A stretch of DNA of 17,174 nucleotides from Actinomycetes bacterium (GTDB taxonomy: Bacteria > Actinomycetota > Acidimicrobiia > Acidimicrobiales > Ilumatobacteraceae), in NCBI GenBank assembly GCA_023417265.1, contig JAEZFY010000135.1, positions 1 to 17,174 of the forward strand, given 5' to 3'. The position numbers were made by a program, and so were the translations under genes. A model generated the notes under the pieces. That model saw nothing but the letters and a program-made list of their open reading frames with translations, ran no database searches and had not been told where the DNA came from. Of this stretch, positions 1 through 6,445 are shown piece by piece (the stretch's first letter is position 1; each line of letters begins with the position of its first letter).

Positions 1-386
1 ACGGTGACCTGCGCATCGGCGCCGGCCTCGATGACGAGCCGCGGGCGCACGAGCGCGTGCTCGGCGGGGATCCGGTGGGTCACGACGATCGGCTCGGACA
101 CCGTCGCCCCAGCGGGCACCGTGACCCGGACCGTGACGGCGCCGTCGCGGTTGAGTTCGGCGAACACGTCGGGGGTGGGCTCGTCGGCGAACAGGTCGGG
201 CACCTGCGAAGCGGCGGTCAGCACGGTGACCAGGGCTGCGCCGGTGTCACCGGACACGACGGGAGCGCAGTCGACCGGCCGGTAGGCGCCGAGGTCGAGT
301 TCGCCGATCCGGCTGTAGCGCCAGATCTCCTCGTCGGTGGTGGGCAGCGTCACCGCGGTGAGCGCGTCGGGGGGCGAGACGGACAT
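1..386 (-). CDS. sufD: Fe-S cluster assembly protein SufD, N-terminal part (truncated by window edge)
   Basis: Reading the minus strand from an ATG at 386 gives 128 codons with no stop before the left edge. The product begins MSVSPPDALTAV and contains 'EEIWRYSRIGELDL', the usual SufD N-terminal signature. It later has 'PIVVTHPIP' and 'RPRLVIEAGADAQVTV', matching the start of the SufB/SufD beta-helix core. SufD partners SufB and SufC in the cytosolic SufBCD scaffold that builds Fe-S clusters. An in-frame TTG three codons upstream is a possible alternative start. I prefer the ATG because a -10-like TAGAAT ends 9 nt before it, which fits a leaderless mRNA, and no Shine-Dalgarno is visible. The C-terminal two thirds lie outside the window, so residues that would separate SufD from a second SufB cannot be checked. 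sufB lies upstream on the same strand but is separated by two unrelated-looking genes. Confidence 0.88.
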   Translation of the reverse strand, partial: MSVSPPDALTAVTLPTTDEEIWRYSRIGELDLGAYRPVDCAPVVSGDTGAALVTVLTAASQVPDLFADEPTPDVFAELNRDGAVTVRVTVPAGATVSEPIVVTHRIPAEHALVRPRLVIEAGADAQVT

Positions 387-395
387 CGCCGCCAA

Positions 396-414
396 ATTCT
401 ACTACCGGCGTAGT
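396..414 (-). promoter_or_regulatory. sufD promoter with 14-bp palindromic operator
   Basis: The plus strand at 401-414 reads ACTACCGGCGTAGT, a perfect inverted repeat (ACTAC-N4-GTAGT). Immediately downstream on the minus strand is TAGAAT (401-396), a good -10 box, followed by 9 nt and then the sufD ATG. The palindrome therefore occupies the -10/-35 spacer, a repressor-like position. A near copy (12 of 14 identical) lies upstream of sufB at 4269-4282. SufR-type regulators of cyanobacteria and Streptomyces are reported to use a 4-N6-4 palindrome (CAAC-N6-GTTG). The geometry here (ACTA-N6-TAGT) is the same with different half sites. That a SufR or Rrf2-type protein binds here is inference. Confidence 0.6.
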
Positions 415-447
415 GCTAATGCCCCGGCCCGCTGGCCAAGCGCCACG

Positions 448-789
448 TCAACCGCGGCGACGGAACAACTTGCGCAGGCGCCCCGGCCGGCGGGCGTCGG
501 CCAGCTCGGCGTGAACCTGGGCACCCGCAGCGTTGACGATCTGCTCGGCGGCGTCAAGCAGCGCGGCTGCGCTGCCGTCGTCGAGTCCGGGTGGCTCGGG
601 TGGTGTGCTCGGCACGACCAACGAGCCGTGCGTCCACGCCACATCGGCCAGCCGGCGCTCGTACTTCGGGCAGTTGTCCGGGCACCGCCAGGGCGCGTCG
701 GGTGCCAGGTCGAGATTGCACTTGCGGACCGTGTCGCCGCTCGGGTACGTGCGGCTCTCGAAGTTCTTGCACTCCGTCCGCATCGGCAT
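448..789 (-). CDS. Small four-cysteine protein of unknown function between sufB and sufD
   Basis: This 113-residue protein has four cysteines, all in the N-terminal 40 residues (C7, C24, C36, C40), spaced C-x16-C-x11-C-x3-C. The last pair sits in 'PWRCPDNCPKYERRL'. This could bind zinc or an Fe-S cluster. Residues 70-100 are alanine-rich and probably helical, and the C-terminus is strongly basic (RLRKLFRRRG). I do not recognise a named family. ATG 789 is chosen because GATAAT (803-798) ends 8 nt before it, suggesting a leaderless start; ATG 783 is a close alternative, and neither has a clear Shine-Dalgarno. The gene lies 61 nt upstream of sufD on the same strand. With the cysteine content, this makes a role in Fe-S assembly or sensing a reasonable but unproven idea. 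Confidence 0.75.
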   Translation of the reverse strand: MPMRTECKNFESRTYPSGDTVRKCNLDLAPDAPWRCPDNCPKYERRLADVAWTHGSLVVPSTPPEPPGLDDGSAAALLDAAEQIVNAAGAQVHAELADARRPGRLRKLFRRRG

Positions 790-797
790 GCGGCCAG

Positions 798-803
798 ATT
801 ATC
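798..803 (-). promoter_or_regulatory. Putative -10 box (GATAAT) of the four-cysteine gene
   Basis: The minus strand reads GATAAT, then 8 nt, then the ATG at 789. This is close to the TATAAT consensus and at the distance expected for a leaderless transcript. I see no convincing -35. It would give this gene its own promoter inside the sufB-sufD interval. Confidence 0.45.
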
Positions 804-829
804 GACCCCCGGTGCGGCTTCCCGGGGCG

Positions 830-2785
830 CTACGACATGTACAACCCGGCGATGTCGGGCAGCCCGCGTGGTTCGGCGAGCGGGTCGGGATCGGGGCATG
901 GCGTCTCGATCGGCTGGCCGGGCGCCCACGGCTGCGCGCACGGGCGATCGTCGTAGGCGGCAACCTGCCGCGAGATCCAGTCGGCCGAACCGAACGCCCC
1001 GAGCCGGGTGAGGTGGATGCCGTCGGACGTGAACCACCCGGACGCCTCGAGCGTGTACGTGTGGTAGTCCCAGATGCGCACGTCGGGGTACTCGCCTGAG
1101 GCGACCTTGGCGTACAACACCTCGTTCATGATCGCGTAGTACTCGCCGAGCCCGCCGTACGTCACGTTCGAGCGGAACGTGCTCCAGGCGATGTGCCGGA
1201 AGCCCTTCGCGCGGGCGGCCGCGACCACGGTGTCGAAGTCGTCGGAGAAGCGCTGCCACCAGTCGTCGTAGCCAGTGCCGATGACGAGCACGTCCTCCGG
1301 CCCGACCGCCGGGAGCGCGGCGATCTCGCTGATCACCGTGCGCGGGCGGTAGCCCTCACGGCCACGACACGAGGGTGCGACGAGCCGCCGGCACGACTCC
1401 ATCCGGTGGTCGACGACGAAGCCCTGCAACCCCGACAAGCCGCCGTTCCAACGGATGCCGGCGAGCGCCGAGTCGGTGATGATCGTGACCTTGCGGGGCG
1501 GCGGCAGGTCGTTGAGCGGCGGCGGCTCGACCGCTTCGGCCGGGCCGCCGGTGAACCACCCCGTGACGTCGATCACGACGTGCGTCGCGGCCAGCGTGCG
1601 GGCTTGGATGCCGCGTTCGGACGCAGCGACGATCGCCGCGTGGGCAACCGTGAGTTGCGCAGACGGGTAGTTGACGGACGACGTGCCGGCCACCGGCGCG
1701 CCGGCCGCGGCGAGCACCAGCCAGCCGGCATCCTCGGTGGCGGTCACGGTGGCGTTGACGGCGAGCGCGGCAATGCCGCCGCCCGGCGCACCGAGCGCGT
1801 CGGTGTCGACAGCGAACTCGCGCCCGCCCTTATCCCAGAGGCGCGGCCCGCCCGTGGCGGTGCGCGTGTCGACCAGCCGGAACGGGTCGGCCGGGACGAA
1901 GAGGCCCTCGCTCGTCGCCCTCGCCGACGGTCCGGTGAAGTAGCCGAGCAGGTCGACGATCACGTGGTTGCCGTTGCGGGTGAAGACGTCGAACGTGGCG
2001 TCGGCCACGGGCACGATCACCGCCGCGGCACGGGCCTGCCCGGCCCGATCGGCGTTCAGCGACGAGGCGTTCGGCCGGGCGGTGCCGGTGGGGTAGGCGC
2101 TGAAGACATCGGGGCCGTTGGTCTGATCGGTGGTGACGTTGACCACCACGGCGCCGGCGTCGGCCGGTACGCCGGCCGCCGCGGTGTCGACCGTGACGGC
2201 CGCACCCGGTGCCGGTCGTTGCGTGCTGCGGGTGTCGACGAGCCGCTCGCCCGGGAGCGCGACGAACCGCCCGGCCCGCGTGCTCGTCACCGGCACGAAG
2301 TACCCGGTCACGTCGAGGACGACGTGCGCCGAAGCGAGCGTGAACGCGGTCACGCTCCCGTCGCCGAGTCGGGTGAGTTGGAGGTTGGCGATCACGTCGC
2401 CGGTGCGGTAGTTGAGCGTGGACGCGGTCGGCCGTTCGGTGCCGTGGGGGAACAAGGTGACGTAGCCGGGTGCTTGGGCGTCGACCGCGGTGACCGTGAG
2501 CGCCGCCGCCACGGCGACGGCGTCGACGCCGCACCGGCCGGCGACCTCGACGTCGATCTCGCTGCGCGCGGCCGGCGCCGGCGTGGCCACGGAGGCAGCG
2601 CCACGGGTGTCGAGCAGGCGGCACGGCTGGACGGGCACGAACCGAGTGGTCGGGTGCTCGGCCGGAGGAGGGGGAGCTACTGGCGGTGTGCTCGCGGCGG
2701 CTGGACCGGCGCTCGCCGCCGATCCCACGGTGAGCATTGCTGCGGCCACGCACAGTGGCCAGCGCCGACGCGCCAGAGCCTGCAT
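830..2785 (-). CDS. Secreted protein with three RLVDTR surface repeats and a C-terminal SGNH-hydrolase-like domain
   Basis: This is a 651-residue exported protein. Residues 1-32 look like a signal peptide (RRR, then a hydrophobic stretch ending in an Ala-rich region). Three copies of a roughly 115-residue repeat follow: 49-163, 174-283 and 296-411. Each opens with FV(P/A)...R(L)(L/V)DTR and closes with D(V/L)(T/L)G(Y/W)F. A proline-rich linker (418-430) leads to a domain with SGNH/GDSL-like blocks: 'ITDSA' (Ser439), 'GTGYDD' (503-508) and 'DGIHLT' (Asp588, His591). This suggests an extracellular esterase or acetylhydrolase; the substrate is unknown. ATG 2785 is chosen because AAGGGG lies about 6 nt upstream; a TTG at 2791 is the alternative. 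It starts 52 nt after the sufB stop, an odd place for a surface protein. Domain calls rest on motifs seen by eye. Confidence 0.85.
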   Translation of the reverse strand: MQALARRRWPLCVAAAMLTVGSAASAGPAAASTPPVAPPPPAEHPTTRFVPVQPCRLLDTRGAASVATPAPAARSEIDVEVAGRCGVDAVAVAAALTVTAVDAQAPGYVTLFPHGTERPTASTLNYRTGDVIANLQLTRLGDGSVTAFTLASAHVVLDVTGYFVPVTSTRAGRFVALPGERLVDTRSTQRPAPGAAVTVDTAAAGVPADAGAVVVNVTTDQTNGPDVFSAYPTGTARPNASSLNADRAGQARAAAVIVPVADATFDVFTRNGNHVIVDLLGYFTGPSARATSEGLFVPADPFRLVDTRTATGGPRLWDKGGREFAVDTDALGAPGGGIAALAVNATVTATEDAGWLVLAAAGAPVAGTSSVNYPSAQLTVAHAAIVAASERGIQARTLAATHVVIDVTGWFTGGPAEAVEPPPLNDLPPPRKVTIITDSALAGIRWNGGLSGLQGFVVDHRMESCRRLVAPSCRGREGYRPRTVISEIAALPAVGPEDVLVIGTGYDDWWQRFSDDFDTVVAAARAKGFRHIAWSTFRSNVTYGGLGEYYAIMNEVLYAKVASGEYPDVRIWDYHTYTLEASGWFTSDGIHLTRLGAFGSADWISRQVAAYDDRPCAQPWAPGQPIETPCPDPDPLAEPRGLPDIAGLYMS

Positions 2786-2798
2786 TCCCAACCCCTTC

Positions 2799-2820
2799 CC
2801 CGTGAACCGTCCCGTGAACC
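2799..2820. repeat. Two tandem 10-bp direct repeats between sufB and the SGNH gene
   Basis: CCCGTGAACC occurs at 2799-2808 and again at 2811-2820, a period of 12 bp. The pair fills most of the 52-nt gap just upstream of the Shine-Dalgarno of the SGNH gene. It could be a tandem binding site or a chance slippage duplication. Confidence 0.4.
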
Positions 2821-2837
2821 CTGCCAGGCGGCAGGCG

Positions 2838-4238
2838 TCAGCCGACGGATCCCTCCATCTGCAGCTCGATCAGGCGACTCCACTCGACCGCGTACTCCAT
2901 CGGGAGCGTGCGCGTGATCGGCTCGATGAACCCGTTGACGACCATGCCGATCGCCTGTTCTTCCGAGAGGCCGCGGCTCTGCAGGTAGAAGATCTGCTCG
3001 TCGGCGATCTTCGACACGGTGGCCTCGTGCCCGATCTGGGCGTCGCGGGCGCCGACTTCCATGTAGGGCAGCGTCTTCGACACCGAGTCCTCGTCGAGGA
3101 TCAGGGCGTCGCACTGCACGTGGCTCTTGCAGCCCGAGGCACCCTCGTCGACGCGGACCAGGCCGCGGTAGGTGGTGATGCCACCGTCCTTGCTGATCGA
3201 CTTGGAGACGATCTTCGACGACGTGTTCGGCGCCGCGTGGACCATCTTCGCCCCGGCGTCCTGATGCTGGCCCTCGCCGGCATAGGCGACCGACAACACC
3301 TCGCCGGTGGCGTACTCGCCGACCAGGTACACCGACGGGTACTTCATCGTCAGCTTCGAGCCGATGTTGCCGTCGATCCACTCCATGTGGCCGTGGGCTT
3401 CGACCCGCGCCCGCTTGGTGACCAGGTTGTAGACGTTCGGCGACCAGTTCTGGATGGTGGTGTAGGTGACTCGGGCGTGCGGCTTGACGATGATCTCGAC
3501 GACCGCCGAGTGCAGCGAGTCGCTCGAGTACACCGGGGCCGAGCAGCCTTCGATGTAGTGCACCTGGCTGCCTTCGTCGGCGATGATCAGCGTGCGCTCG
3601 AACTGGCCGGCGTTCTCGGAGTTGATCCGGAAGTACGCCTGCAGCGGCATCTCGCAGTTGACACCCGGCGGGATGTAGATGAACGAACCGCCGGACCACA
3701 CGGCGGTGTTGAGCGCGGCGAACTTGTTGTCGCCGGGCGGGATGACCGTGCCGAAGTACTCCTTGACGAGGTGCGGGTACTCGCGCAGGGCGGTGTCCAT
3801 GTCGCAGAACAGGATCCCCTGCTGTTCGAGGTCCTCACGGTTCTTGTGGTACACGACCTCGGATTCGTACTGGGCGGTGACGCCGGCGAGGTACTTGCGC
3901 TCGGCTTCGGGAATGCCGAGCTTCTCGTAGGTCTTCATCATCTCGGCGGGCAGTTCGTCCCACTCGTCGACCTGCTCGCCTTTGGGGCGCAAGTAGTAGT
4001 AGATGTCCTGGAAGTCGATGTCAGGCATGTTGACCGCGAACCACTCGGCCATCGGCTTGCGTTCGAACAGCTTGAGCGCCCGCAAACGCTTGTCGGTCAT
4101 CCACCGCGGCTCGCCCTTCCACCACGAGATCTGGTCGACGACGCCCTGATTGAGACCCTTCTCGGGGGCGAAGGCGTACTCGACCTCGTCGGACCACCCC
4201 AGGTCGTACTTGCTGAGATCGAGATCGAACGTGGTCAT
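2838..4238 (-). CDS. sufB: Fe-S cluster assembly protein SufB
   Basis: This 466-residue protein is SufB, the scaffold subunit of the SufBCD complex. It matches the actinobacterial type over its full length. Recognisable stretches include 'IPPGVNCEMPLQAYFRIN', 'FERTLIIADEGSQVHYIEGC', 'HARVTYTTIQNWS', 'CKSHVQCDALIL', 'GHEATVSKI' and the C-terminus 'MEYAVEWSRLIELQMEGSVG'. No intein is present, although the Mycobacterium tuberculosis SufB carries one. Position 405 of the E. coli protein (Cys) aligns by eye with a serine; from memory the M. tuberculosis protein is also non-Cys there. ATG 4238 is preferred over the in-frame TTG at 4250 because GGAG (4248-4245) stands 6 nt upstream. No sufR, sufC, sufS or sufU lies within the window, and sufD is 2.45 kb downstream. 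Confidence 0.96.
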   Translation of the reverse strand: MTTFDLDLSKYDLGWSDEVEYAFAPEKGLNQGVVDQISWWKGEPRWMTDKRLRALKLFERKPMAEWFAVNMPDIDFQDIYYYLRPKGEQVDEWDELPAEMMKTYEKLGIPEAERKYLAGVTAQYESEVVYHKNREDLEQQGILFCDMDTALREYPHLVKEYFGTVIPPGDNKFAALNTAVWSGGSFIYIPPGVNCEMPLQAYFRINSENAGQFERTLIIADEGSQVHYIEGCSAPVYSSDSLHSAVVEIIVKPHARVTYTTIQNWSPNVYNLVTKRARVEAHGHMEWIDGNIGSKLTMKYPSVYLVGEYATGEVLSVAYAGEGQHQDAGAKMVHAAPNTSSKIVSKSISKDGGITTYRGLVRVDEGASGCKSHVQCDALILDEDSVSKTLPYMEVGARDAQIGHEATVSKIADEQIFYLQSRGLSEEQAIGMVVNGFIEPITRTLPMEYAVEWSRLIELQMEGSVG

Positions 4239-4263
4239 CGCAGGCTCCAAGCGGCAGGGAGGA

Positions 4264-4283
4264 TTTGCACTACCGCCATAGTA
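4264..4283 (-). promoter_or_regulatory. sufB promoter region with palindrome matching the one at sufD
   Basis: The plus strand at 4269-4282 reads ACTACCGCCATAGT, sharing 12 of 14 bases with the palindrome before sufD and keeping the ACTA-N6-TAGT half sites. It lies 30 nt upstream of the sufB ATG. A -10 placed as at sufD would be the weak TGCAAA (4269-4264), giving a leader of roughly 20 nt that includes the GGAG. An alternative -10, TACTAT (4283-4278), overlaps the palindrome. Either way a bound protein would block RNA polymerase. Confidence 0.55.
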
Positions 4284-4307
4284 ACAATCCCCTTCCCGCG
4301 ATGCTCA

Positions 4308-4324
4308 GGGGCACCGCACGCCCC
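4308..4324 (-). terminator. Possible terminator hairpin after the acyl-CoA synthetase gene
   Basis: GGGGC (4308-4312) and GCCCC (4320-4324) can pair around a 7-nt loop, about 33 nt beyond the synthetase stop and before the sufB promoter. There is no T-run, so it is at best a weak GC hairpin of the kind seen in actinobacteria. Confidence 0.3.
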
Positions 4325-4356
4325 GGCGGCATCGACGATCAGGGCGCCCGGCGCCT

Positions 4357-6021
4357 TCAGGCCGTTTCGGCGGCCGGTGCCAGCCCGAGCTCGGTGATCG
4401 ATTGCTCGCGCATCAAGTACTTCTGGACCTTGCCGGTCACCGTCATCGGGAACTCGTCGACGAGGCGCACGTAACGGGGGACCTTGAAGCGCGCGATCCG
4501 GCCCTCGCAGAACGCGGCGACGTCGGCCTGCGTCAACGTCGCGCCGGGCCGCACCTGGACCCACGCCATCAGCTCCTCGCCGTATTTCGGGTCGGGCACG
4601 CCGATCACCTGCACGTCGACGATGTCGGGGTGCGTGTAGAGGAACTCCTCGACCTCGCGGGGGTACACGTTCTCGCCGCCCCGGATCACGAGGTCCTTGA
4701 TCCGACCGACGATGTTGACGTAGCCGTCGTCGGCCATCACCGCGAGGTCGCCCGTGTGCATCCATCCCTCGGCGTCGATCGGTCCTCCCGAAGCGTCGCG
4801 GCCGCTGCGCTCCGGGTTGTTCCAGTAGCCGCGCATCACCGAGTAGCCGCGTGTGCAGAACTCGCCGACACTGCCGCGCGTGAGCGTCGCCCCCGTCTCG
4901 GGGTCAGCGACGCGGATCTCGACGTGCGGGTGGGCGCGCCCGACCGTCGCCGTGCGGTGGTGCAGGGAGTCGTCGGGCAGCGTCTGGGTCGACACCGGCG
5001 ACGTCTCGGTCATCCCGTAACAGATCGTGACGTCGGTCATGTGCATACGCTCGACGCACGCCTTCATGACCTCCACCGGGCACGGCGAACCGGCCATCAC
5101 CCCGGTGCGCAGACTGGTCAGGTCGTAGGCGGCGAAATTGTCGAGCCCGAGTTCGGCGATGAACATCGTCGGCACCCCGTACAGGGCGGTGCACCGCTCG
5201 GCCTGTACCGCGGCGAGGGTGGCCGCCGGGTCGAACGCCTCGGCCGGGATCACCATCGTCGCCCCGTGGGTGGTGCAGCCGAGGTTGCCCATCACCATCC
5301 CGAAGCAGTGGTAGAAGGGCACCGGGATGCACAACCGGTCGGCGGCCGTGAAGCCCTGCCGACGGGCCGTGAAGTAGCCGTTGTTCAAGATGTTGCGGTG
5401 CGTCAGTGTGGCCCCCTTGGGGAACCCGGTGGTGCCTGACGTGTACTGGATGTTGATCGGGTCGTCGGGCTCGAGCGCGGCCCGGCGGGCGGTCAGCGCG
5501 GCGTGGTCGGCGGCCCCCTCTCCGGCAACGAGTGCGTCCCAGTCGGCGTCCCAGAAGAAGATCGCGCGCTCGAGCGCCGGCACGTCGGGGCCCACGCTGG
5601 TGAGCATCGCCCGGTAGTCGGACGTCTTGAAGCTCGGTGCCGCGAACACCATCCGGCACCCCGACTGATTGAGCGCGTAGGCGAGCTCGTGCGTTCGATA
5701 CGCCGGGTTGACGTTGACGAGGATCACGCCGATCTCGGCGGTGGCGTACTGGAGCAGTGTCCATTCGGCGTAGTTCGGGCTCCACAGACCGACCCGCTCG
5801 CCGGCGGCGAGGCCGAGCCCCATCAGCGCCCCGGCGAGCCGCTCGACGCGCTCACCGAACTCGGCGTACGTCCAGCGGACACCCTGGTGGCGCGCCACCA
5901 GCGCGTCGTTGCCACCGTGGGCCGCAATCGTGCGCGCCAGATTGGCGCCGATCGTCTCGTCTAGCAGGGCCACATCGGTGGGCCCGGCGTCGATCGCCAG
6001 CAACGGTTCGTCAGCGGCCAT
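4357..6021 (-). CDS. AMP-forming acyl-CoA synthetase (fatty-acyl-CoA ligase family)
   Basis: This 554-residue ANL-superfamily enzyme should activate a carboxylic acid with ATP and CoA to the acyl-CoA via an acyl-adenylate. Motifs in order are: the phosphate loop YTSGTTGFPKG (193-203), the aromatic/adenine motif YGMTETSP (335-342), the ribose-binding Asp in WMHTGD (420-425), the hinge near GRIKDLVIRGGEN (439-451), and the acyl-adenylate Lys in TVTGK (Lys531). Overall it resembles medium/long-chain fatty-acyl-CoA synthases of the ACSF2/FadD35 type rather than acetyl-CoA synthetase (about 650 residues). The exact chain length cannot be read from sequence. ATG 6021 has no clear Shine-Dalgarno, and the upstream CAACAT is a poor -10. 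It lies 76 nt downstream of the ferredoxin gene on the same strand and may be partly co-transcribed. Confidence 0.93.
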   Translation of the reverse strand: MAADEPLLAIDAGPTDVALLDETIGANLARTIAAHGGNDALVARHQGVRWTYAEFGERVERLAGALMGLGLAAGERVGLWSPNYAEWTLLQYATAEIGVILVNVNPAYRTHELAYALNQSGCRMVFAAPSFKTSDYRAMLTSVGPDVPALERAIFFWDADWDALVAGEGAADHAALTARRAALEPDDPINIQYTSGTTGFPKGATLTHRNILNNGYFTARRQGFTAADRLCIPVPFYHCFGMVMGNLGCTTHGATMVIPAEAFDPAATLAAVQAERCTALYGVPTMFIAELGLDNFAAYDLTSLRTGVMAGSPCPVEVMKACVERMHMTDVTICYGMTETSPVSTQTLPDDSLHHRTATVGRAHPHVEIRVADPETGATLTRGSVGEFCTRGYSVMRGYWNNPERSGRDASGGPIDAEGWMHTGDLAVMADDGYVNIVGRIKDLVIRGGENVYPREVEEFLYTHPDIVDVQVIGVPDPKYGEELMAWVQVRPGATLTQADVAAFCEGRIARFKVPRYVRLVDEFPMTVTGKVQKYLMREQSITELGLAPAAETA

Positions 6022-6071
6022 GCGCGATGTTGGCAGTTCGGCGGGACCGTCGTCGCCGCCGACACCCGACG

Positions 6072-6093
6072 TGCCCGGCCACAGGTCCGGGCA
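6072..6093 (-). terminator. Hairpin just after the ferredoxin stop codon
   Basis: TGCCCGG (6072-6078) and CCGGGCA (6087-6093) form a perfect 7-bp stem with an 8-nt loop. It starts 4 nt past the ferredoxin stop on the minus strand. No T-tract follows. It is a plausible U-less terminator or attenuator between ferredoxin and acyl-CoA synthetase. Confidence 0.45.
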
Positions 6094-6097
6094 GCCG

Positions 6098-6412
6098 TCA
6101 GGCGGCGTCGTCGCGGACGTCGATGCGCGGGGCCATGCGGGCGTCGACGCGCACGTCGAGATCGGCGTCGACCGGTGCGTCGAGCTCGATGAAGATGCAC
6201 TCGCCGGGACACACCTCGGCGGCCTTGATCACCGCCGGCACGTGACGCACGGGCACCACCGCGAGGCTGCCGGAACTGCCCGGGTCGTTGAGCACCTGGC
6301 CGGCTTCGACGACATAGGCGATGCCGTCCTCGAGCAGCGTGAACACGTCGTGGCAGTGGTCTTCGCAGAGCCCGTCACCCGTGCACAGGTCCTGGTCGAT
6401 CCACACACGCAT
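6098..6412 (-). CDS. Ferredoxin with a CxxD-type cluster-binding motif
   Basis: This 104-residue acidic protein has the single-cluster ferredoxin pattern: C10-x2-D13-x2-C16-x3-C20 and later C68-P69. The second ligand position is Asp13 rather than Cys. Ferredoxins with this pattern hold a 3Fe-4S cluster, or a 4Fe-4S cluster with Asp as ligand as in Pyrococcus furiosus ferredoxin. A further Cys72 (CPGEC) is close to the last ligand. The acidic C-terminal tail (residues 77-104, many Asp and Arg) is extra to the fold. Such ferredoxins pass single electrons in the cytosol, often to cytochromes P450 or oxygenases; none is nearby. The start is ATG 6412, preceded 8 nt upstream by TAGGTT, so probably leaderless. 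It is divergent from the peptidase gene. Confidence 0.9.
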   Translation of the reverse strand: MRVWIDQDLCTGDGLCEDHCHDVFTLLEDGIAYVVEAGQVLNDPGSSGSLAVVPVRHVPAVIKAAEVCPGECIFIELDAPVDADLDVRVDARMAPRIDVRDDAA

Positions 6413-6420
6413 GCGCCGTC

Positions 6421-6437
6421 AACCTATCCCCTACCCT
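6421..6437. promoter_or_regulatory. Divergent leaderless promoters for ferredoxin and oligopeptidase B
   Basis: The 33-bp gap between the two start codons holds two back-to-back -10-like boxes. TAGGTT on the minus strand (6426-6421) is 8 nt before the ferredoxin ATG. TACCCT on the plus strand (6432-6437) is 8 nt before the peptidase ATG. There is no room for a usual leader with a Shine-Dalgarno, so both transcripts probably start at or near the AUG. I see no clear -35 for either. Confidence 0.5.
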
Positions 6438-6445
6438 CCACATCC

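Noticed and set aside
1193..2917. Long plus-strand open frame (574 codons) opposite the SGNH gene
   Set aside because: It is antisense to a protein with a signal peptide, repeats and motifs. Its own product is Arg/Gly/Asp-rich low-information sequence typical of a GC-rich shadow frame.
2838..4238. Intein in SufB, as known in mycobacteria
   Set aside because: The protein is collinear with normal SufB at 466 residues, with no inserted splicing domain.
4343..4355. GGCGCC-C-GGCGCC repeat near the acyl-CoA synthetase 3' end
   Set aside because: The arms are self-palindromic with a one-base gap and overlap or abut the coding end. This is likely chance in GC-rich DNA.
2490..4397. Long plus-strand open frame (635 codons) across sufB
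   Set aside because: It is a complementary-strand shadow of sufB; the product has no recognisable domain and reads like back-translated SufB.
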